Assembly: GCF_019703515.2 (NCBI RefSeq)
Contig: NC_059362.1
Location: forward strand, 32,032,326 to 32,096,325
DNA length: 64,000 bases
Direction of reading: 5' to 3'
Source of the DNA: Myxocyprinus asiaticus
Lineage: Eukaryota > Chordata > Actinopteri > Cypriniformes > Catostomidae
In this document: positions 59,720-64,000 of the stretch, piece after piece
Layout of the letters: each line of letters starts with the position of its first letter
Numbering within the stretch: position 1 is the first letter of the stretch
The notes under the pieces: generated by a model
Databases searched by the model: none
Seen by the model: only the letters and a program-made list of their open reading frames with translations
Told to the model about the DNA's origin: nothing
Program-made: the position numbers and the translations under genes

Positions 59720-60860
59720 CTTTATTCATTCACAGGAAATTAATTGTTGATATCAACAATTACATTTTCACTAGTTAGAATGCTAATTATTGATATAAAG
59801 AATTTTAATTTTCACTAGTGGAAATGCAAATTGTTGATATCAGTAATTACATTTCCACTAGTAAAAACGTGAAATCTTGATATAAAAAATGACATCACTC
59901 GCAGAAATCACATTCTTGATATAAAAAATGGAATTTCAACTAGTTAAAACCCTACTTTATATTTATAATTGAACTTTCACTAGTAACGTTTCACACTGAT
60001 ATGTCTTTCACTCTTATTCAAAACGCAATTATTGATATCAAAAATTTGTTTCTTACTAGTTGAAAGTCCAATTTTACATATCAACAATTATTTTCTTACT
60101 AGTAAAAAATATAATTTTTGATATCAAGAATGTAATTTCTACTAGTGGAAATGCCCATTTTTGATATCAGCAATTAAGTTTCAAATAATAAGAATGCTAA
60201 TTTTTGATTTAAGATATTCAGTGTTCACTAGTGACAGTTTTAATTTCTGATATCTGTAATGTAATTGTTACTAGTAAGAATTTTGTTTAGACATACACTC
60301 CAAATTATTGATATCAGAAATCCCAATTGTAACATGTTGAAATACATTTACAGATATCAAGAATTATAATTTAACTAGTGAAACTTAATTTCTTTATATC
60401 AGGAATTTATATTTTTACTAGTAACAATGTAATTGTTGATATCAAAAATTATATTTTTACTAATAAGAAGTACATTCTTGATATCAAGAATTAACATTCT
60501 AACTAGTGAAAATTGAATTGTTGATATTTGTAATTACCTTTGCATAGTTGTGGTGTCCTTTTAACTTTTAATCACATGTAGGAAATGAATTGTTGATATC
60601 AACAATTCAATTTTCACTAGTTAAAATGCTCATTCTTGATATCAGGAATGTATTTTCTACAAGTGGAAATACAAATTGTTGATATCAGTAATTACATTTA
60701 CACTAGTAAAAATGTGAAGTCTTGATATCAAAAATGACCACTCACAGAAATCACATTCTTGATATCAAAAATGGAATTTCAACAAGTAAAAACATTCTTG
60801 ATATCTGTAACTGAGTTCTTACATGTTAAAAAGGAATTTTTACATGTTAAAATGTAATTT
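59720..60860. repeat. left arm: alternating two-palindrome array
   Basis: Cores GATATC and ACTAGT alternate, with starts about 21-22 bp apart where undamaged. For example GATATCAACAATTACATTTT leads into CACTAGTTAG, and ACTAGTGGAAATGC leads to AATTGTTGATATC. The full period is about 43 bp. Because each half unit is itself palindromic the array reads alike on both strands. A second copy of the terminal motif (CACATGTAGGAAATGAATTG) occurs near 60571, suggesting the arm was duplicated internally. Unit-to-unit variation is considerable. Confidence 0.85.
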
Positions 60861-61141
60861 TAACTAGTTAACATGTTCATTTCAGAAATCATAAATTCCT
60901 TTTTGGATATGTGCATAATAATGAGGAGTACTTACGAGTTCCTTATGTACCTTATGAATATTCAAAAAAGAAAGGTGTCGAACCTCGCAGAGGATACGCA
61001 AGGGGACAAGAGAACCGCTGATTCATCCCCACGATCCGTTTCCTCTGTTGTTTATAAACCACACTTTTATTTTTCATATCAACACCACAGAGTGTATATT
61101 ATTGTTATATTTCATAACATTGTATGATTTTGTAATGTGTA

Positions 61142-61450
61142 TCAAGATATGTCCATCTGCAGAGCCACAGCAGTTTCAGGACCGCAGCGCCAGGCCCTAT
61201 GCGGTGTTAGTAGATTAGCGGCATCTACCATTTGGAGCGGTTGCTGTCCTTTTCTGCATATCGCTGCCCCCTTCCACATATCGCGGCGCAGTTTTGTGGC
61301 ACGTTCTGCATAACATGTCGGCCCCATTTCGCAGCTGGCCCACCGGGAAAAGTTCCGGTTCTCCCAAATACCAGTCTGCCACTGCTTAAGGCTGATTTAT
61401 ACTTCTGTGTCAAACCTGCTGCTCTGAAAAAACATAAAAAAACATGCCGC
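61142..61450. other. GC-richer core of the fold-back unit
   Basis: A patch of normal composition lies between the arms, containing CACATATCGCGGCGCAGTTT and GCTGGCCCACCGGGAAAAGT and ending TTAAGGCTGATTTATACTTC, a phrase seen at edges of other fish repeats. Open frames here are under 80 codons, without known motifs. It may be a second nested insertion rather than part of the unit. Confidence 0.4.
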
Positions 61451-61684
61451 TCATATGTGTGTATCTAATATTAAAGCCGCAAATTAATTTTTTAAACATT
61501 GAAAGAAAATGAAAATTGAGCCATTTCCCCCTTTCTCTTTATTCCTTTTTAAATAGAAAATGAAATAGTCAACAGTAAAATGAGTTTGTATCTGCTTATT
61601 CTATTAATCAGTGTTAAAACCAATAAAGAAGAAACCAAATTTGTCATTTTTGGGTTTAAAAAGTAAAAAAGAATGGACTCAAAA

Positions 61685-62400
61685 GTACACGGACCTTCCA
61701 CTAGTAGAAATTACATTCTTGATATAAAAAATTCTATATTTACTAGTAAAAAAATAATTGTTGATTGGAATTTGATTGGAATAAGAATTTTTTTTTTAAT
61801 TTTTTATATCAATAACTGCATTTTGAATAAGAGTGAATGACATTTCAGTGTGAAACTTTACTAGTGAAAATTCTGTTATAGATATAAAAAATTATGGTTT
61901 TTACTAACTGAAATCCCATTTTTGATAAAAAATTTGATTTCTGCGAGTGATTATGTCATTTTTTATATCAAGAATTCGTGTTTTTACTAGTGGAAATGTA
62001 ATTACTGATATCAACAATTGCCATTTCCACTAGTGAAAATTACAATTCTTGATATCAAGAATTAGCATTCAAACTATTGAAAATTTAATTGCTGACATCA
62101 ACAATTCACATCCTGAAATGAATAAAAGTAAATTTGGCTTGCAACAGTATCAGAGGTCACTGTGAAATTTAACTAATGAAAATTAAATTACAGATATCAA
62201 GAATTACGTTTTTTACTAGTTGAAATTCCATTTTTGATATCAAGAATGTGATTTCTGCGAGTGATGTCATTTTTTTATATAAAAAAAATGCACGTTTTTA
62301 CTAGTAGAAATGTCATTATTGATATCAACAACTGGCATTTCCACTAATGAAAATTACATTTTTGATATCAAGAATTAGAATTTTAACATCAACAATTCAT
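61685..62400. repeat. right arm: alternating two-palindrome array
   Basis: The same alternation as the left arm continues (CACTAGTAGAAATTAC, ATTCTTGATATCAAGAATT, TTTTTACTAGTTGAAATTCC). About seven ACTAGT cores are visible. A second copy of the end motif lies inside it (near 62095-62165, AATTCACATCCTGAAATGAA followed by TTTGGCTTGC), mirroring the internal duplication in the left arm. Confidence 0.85.
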
Positions 62401-62473
62401 ATCCTGCAAATGAATAAAAGCTAAAACGGCTTGCCATAATAGCATCTGTTATAATTGTATATTCATGATAGTG

Positions 62474-62476
<3 letters not shown>

Positions 62477-62530
<54 letters not shown>
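62477..62530. repeat. (AT)n(AC)n compound microsatellite
   Basis: AT dinucleotides pass into AC dinucleotides, between the fold-back unit and the next Tc1-like element. Confidence 0.92.
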
Positions 62531-62534
62531 TCAC

Positions 62535-63722
62535 ACTGGTGGTCAAACGTTTGGAATAATGTACAGATTTTGCTGTTTCAGAAGGAATTGGTACTTATCA
62601 AAACTGATCACAAAGTATTGTCAGGACATTACTGATGTAAAAAAAACAGCACCATCACTATTTGAAAAAAGTCATTTTTGATCAAATCTAGACAGGCCCC
62701 ATTTCCAGCAGCCATCACTCCAACACCTTATCCTTGAGTAATCATGCTAAATTGCTAATTTGGTACTAGAAAATCACTTGCCATTATATCAAACACAGCT
62801 GAAAGCTATTTGGTTCATTAACTGAAGCTTAACATTGTCTTTGTGTTTGTTTTTGAGTTGCAACAGTATGCAATATACTGGCACATCTTAAGGTCAATAT
62901 TAGGTCAAAAATGGCAAAAAAAGAAATAGCTTTCTTTAGAAACTTGTCAGTCAATCATTGTTTTGAGGAATGAAGGCTATAAAATGTTTGAAACTGCCAA
63001 AAAACAGAAGATTTCAAAGGTGTACACTACAGTCTTCAAAGAAAAAGGACAACTGGCTCTAGTTAGATGTGGAAGGCCAAGATGTACAACTAAACAAGAC
63101 GATAAGTACATCAGTATCTCTAGTTTGAGAAATATATGCCTTACATGTCCTCAGCTGGCAGCTTCATTGAATTCTACCCGCTCAACACCAGTTTCATGTA
63201 CATCAGTAAAGAGAAGACTCAGGCTTGCAGGCCTTATGGGAAGAATAGCAAAGAAAAAGCCACTTATGAAACAGAAAAACAAAAAGGAAAGGTTAGAGTG
63301 AGCAAAGAAATTGGACAACAGATAATTGGAAAAGAGTGTTATGGATCTTAACCCCATTGAGTTTTGTGGTATCAGCTAGACTGTAAGGTGCGTGAGAAGT
63401 GCCCAACAAGACAGCCACATCTATGGCAAGTGCTACAGGAAGTGTGGGGTGAAATGTCACCAGAGTATCTGGACAAACTGACAGCTAGGATGCCAAGGAT
63501 CTGCAAAGCTGTTATTGCTGCATGTGGAGGATTTTTTGATGAGAACTCTTTGAAGTAGTTTAAGAAGTTCTGAATTTTTTTTTCAAATTGTAATAGTAAT
63601 TTTTCACGTTATTAATGTCCTGACTATATATTGTGATCAGCTGAATGCCACTTTGGTGAATAAAAGTACCAATTTCTTTCCATAAGAGCAAAATCTGTAC
63701 ATTATACCAAACTTTTATCATT
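62535..63722 (+). mobile_element. Tc1-like element, internally deleted
   Basis: The left end ACTGGTGGTCAAACGTTTGG continues AATAATGTACAGATTTTGCT. The inverse (AGCAAAATCTGTACATTATA) lies at the right end near 63685-63707, followed by a decayed tip. Subterminal AATTGGTACTT is inverted at both ends too. Total length is about 1.2 kb against about 1.5-1.6 kb for complete relatives, because the catalytic region is missing. Confidence 0.82.
62940..63558 (+). pseudogene. Tc1-like transposase pseudogene lacking the catalytic core
   Basis: The N-terminal part (about 62960-63300) has a helix-turn-helix-like start and the linker GRPRCTTKQDDKYI, followed by PQLAASLNSTRSTPVSCTSV and RRLRLAGLMGR. The sequence then jumps directly to a C-terminal part near 63340: LNPIEFCG, then WGEMSPEYLDKLTARMPRIC and VIAACGGFF. 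The middle with the first two aspartates of the triad is absent, and stops occur near 63300 and 63379. No activity is possible. Confidence 0.85.
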
Positions 63723-64000
63723 TTAACTTTTTAACATATATATATCCTGTGTGTCTGTGTATGTGTATATATTTTATCGGCAGATGAGTTTTCAGCTAAT
63801 GCAGCTCCTGGCCATACCAGTCTTCTTTTTTTATTTCTAAATCGCAAGCTACAAGGAATTAAAGCAATGTCTTCCTCTGGCTTTATGTCTTATAATGATA
63901 AATAGCACAACATTTGTGTGATTGCTTCAGAATTTACCAGGTCGTTAAGTCGAGTCATGTACCACTGCATCTGTATGATTATCAGATAAACTGACTCATA
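63723..64000. other. window edge without recognised features
   Basis: AT-rich sequence with no exon or transposon end recognised before the window closes. Confidence 0.35.

Larger units (their letters stand above)
59702..62438. mobile_element. fold-back-like transposon built of alternating GATATC and ACTAGT palindromes
   Basis: The unit starts TATGGCAAGCCG (59702-59713) and ends with its exact reverse complement (62427-62438). The heptamer ATAGCAT lies directly outside both ends (59695-59701 and 62439-62445). Imperfect symmetry continues inward: CTTTATTCATTCACAGGA on the left faces TTTTATTCATTTGCAGGA read from the right. The arms (to about 60860 and from about 61685) are arrays in which a palindrome centred on TTGATATCAA alternates with one centred on TTTCACTAGTGAAA. 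About 20 intact ACTAGT cores are present. The centre (60870-61680) has no recognised gene. Terminal symmetry plus direct duplication shows a mobile unit. Long tandem-repeat arms and a 7-bp duplication resemble Galileo/fold-back elements of the P superfamily, but that kinship is inference. Confidence 0.85.

Noticed and set aside
59720..62400. CRISPR-like or ordinary satellite array
   Set aside because: The repeats are degenerate, palindromic and alternating, in a vertebrate genome, and lie between terminal inverted repeats with a target duplication. They do not show identical repeats with unique spacers.

Overview
This looks like vertebrate genomic DNA from a teleost fish, most likely a cyprinid. 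It is AT-rich and gene-poor, with vertebrate-type introns and GT/AG splice sites. It is full of fish repeats: Tc1 elements with IR/DR ends, hAT and Harbinger elements, tRNA-derived SINEs, L1-like LINEs and long CT/CA microsatellites. The species cannot be fixed from sequence alone.

Two protein-coding loci are supported, both on the minus strand. The first is exon 1 of foxo3 (39334-39873). It encodes 180 residues, including the N-terminal Akt/14-3-3 motif and the first half of the forkhead domain, and ends at a clean GT donor at the position where FOXO genes split the forkhead. Its CpG-richer 5' flank lies at about 39874-40930. Everything from 1 to 39333 is downstream of this donor and is read as foxo3 intron 1, because the large exon 2 is not in the window. 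The second is the 3' part of afg1l (LACE1, a mitochondrial AFG1-family ATPase), found as six small exons between 54981 and 49623. afg1l upstream of foxo3 on the same strand matches the human 6q21 order. The 5' exons of afg1l, including the Walker A exon, were not found and are probably beyond 64000.

The intron (1-39 kb) holds, in order: TTAA-flanked palindromic MITEs (about 3.6 and 6.6 kb), a Sleeping Beauty-type Tc1 with a SINE inside it (10.8-12.6 kb), a Tc1-like inverted-repeat element (12.9-14.0 kb), a long tRNA-SINE tail-to-tail with a 3-kb L1-like LINE (14.3-17.8 kb), a Tc1 fragment (20.9 kb), a 2.9-kb hAT carrying another SINE (23-25.8 kb), a LINE 3' fragment joined to a CT repeat (27-28.2 kb), a 1.5-kb hAT with a perfect 8-bp target duplication (29-30.5 kb), and hAT-like remnants (35.3-37.8 kb).

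Between foxo3 and afg1l are another TTAA MITE (41.3 kb) and a second, longer copy of the same LINE with CT microsatellites at both ends and a solo LTR inside it (43-46.8 kb). Then comes a hAT (47.9-49.6 kb) and a MITE/Harbinger nest (49.7-52.1 kb). The last recognisable afg1l exon is a 100-bp island between these two insertions.

The most unusual object is a 2.74-kb unit at 59702-62438. It has 12-bp perfect terminal inverted repeats and a 7-bp direct target duplication, and its arms are built from two alternating short palindromes centred on GATATC and ACTAGT, about 21-22 bp apart. It has the architecture of a fold-back transposon. I know of no vertebrate family described this way, but I could not search.
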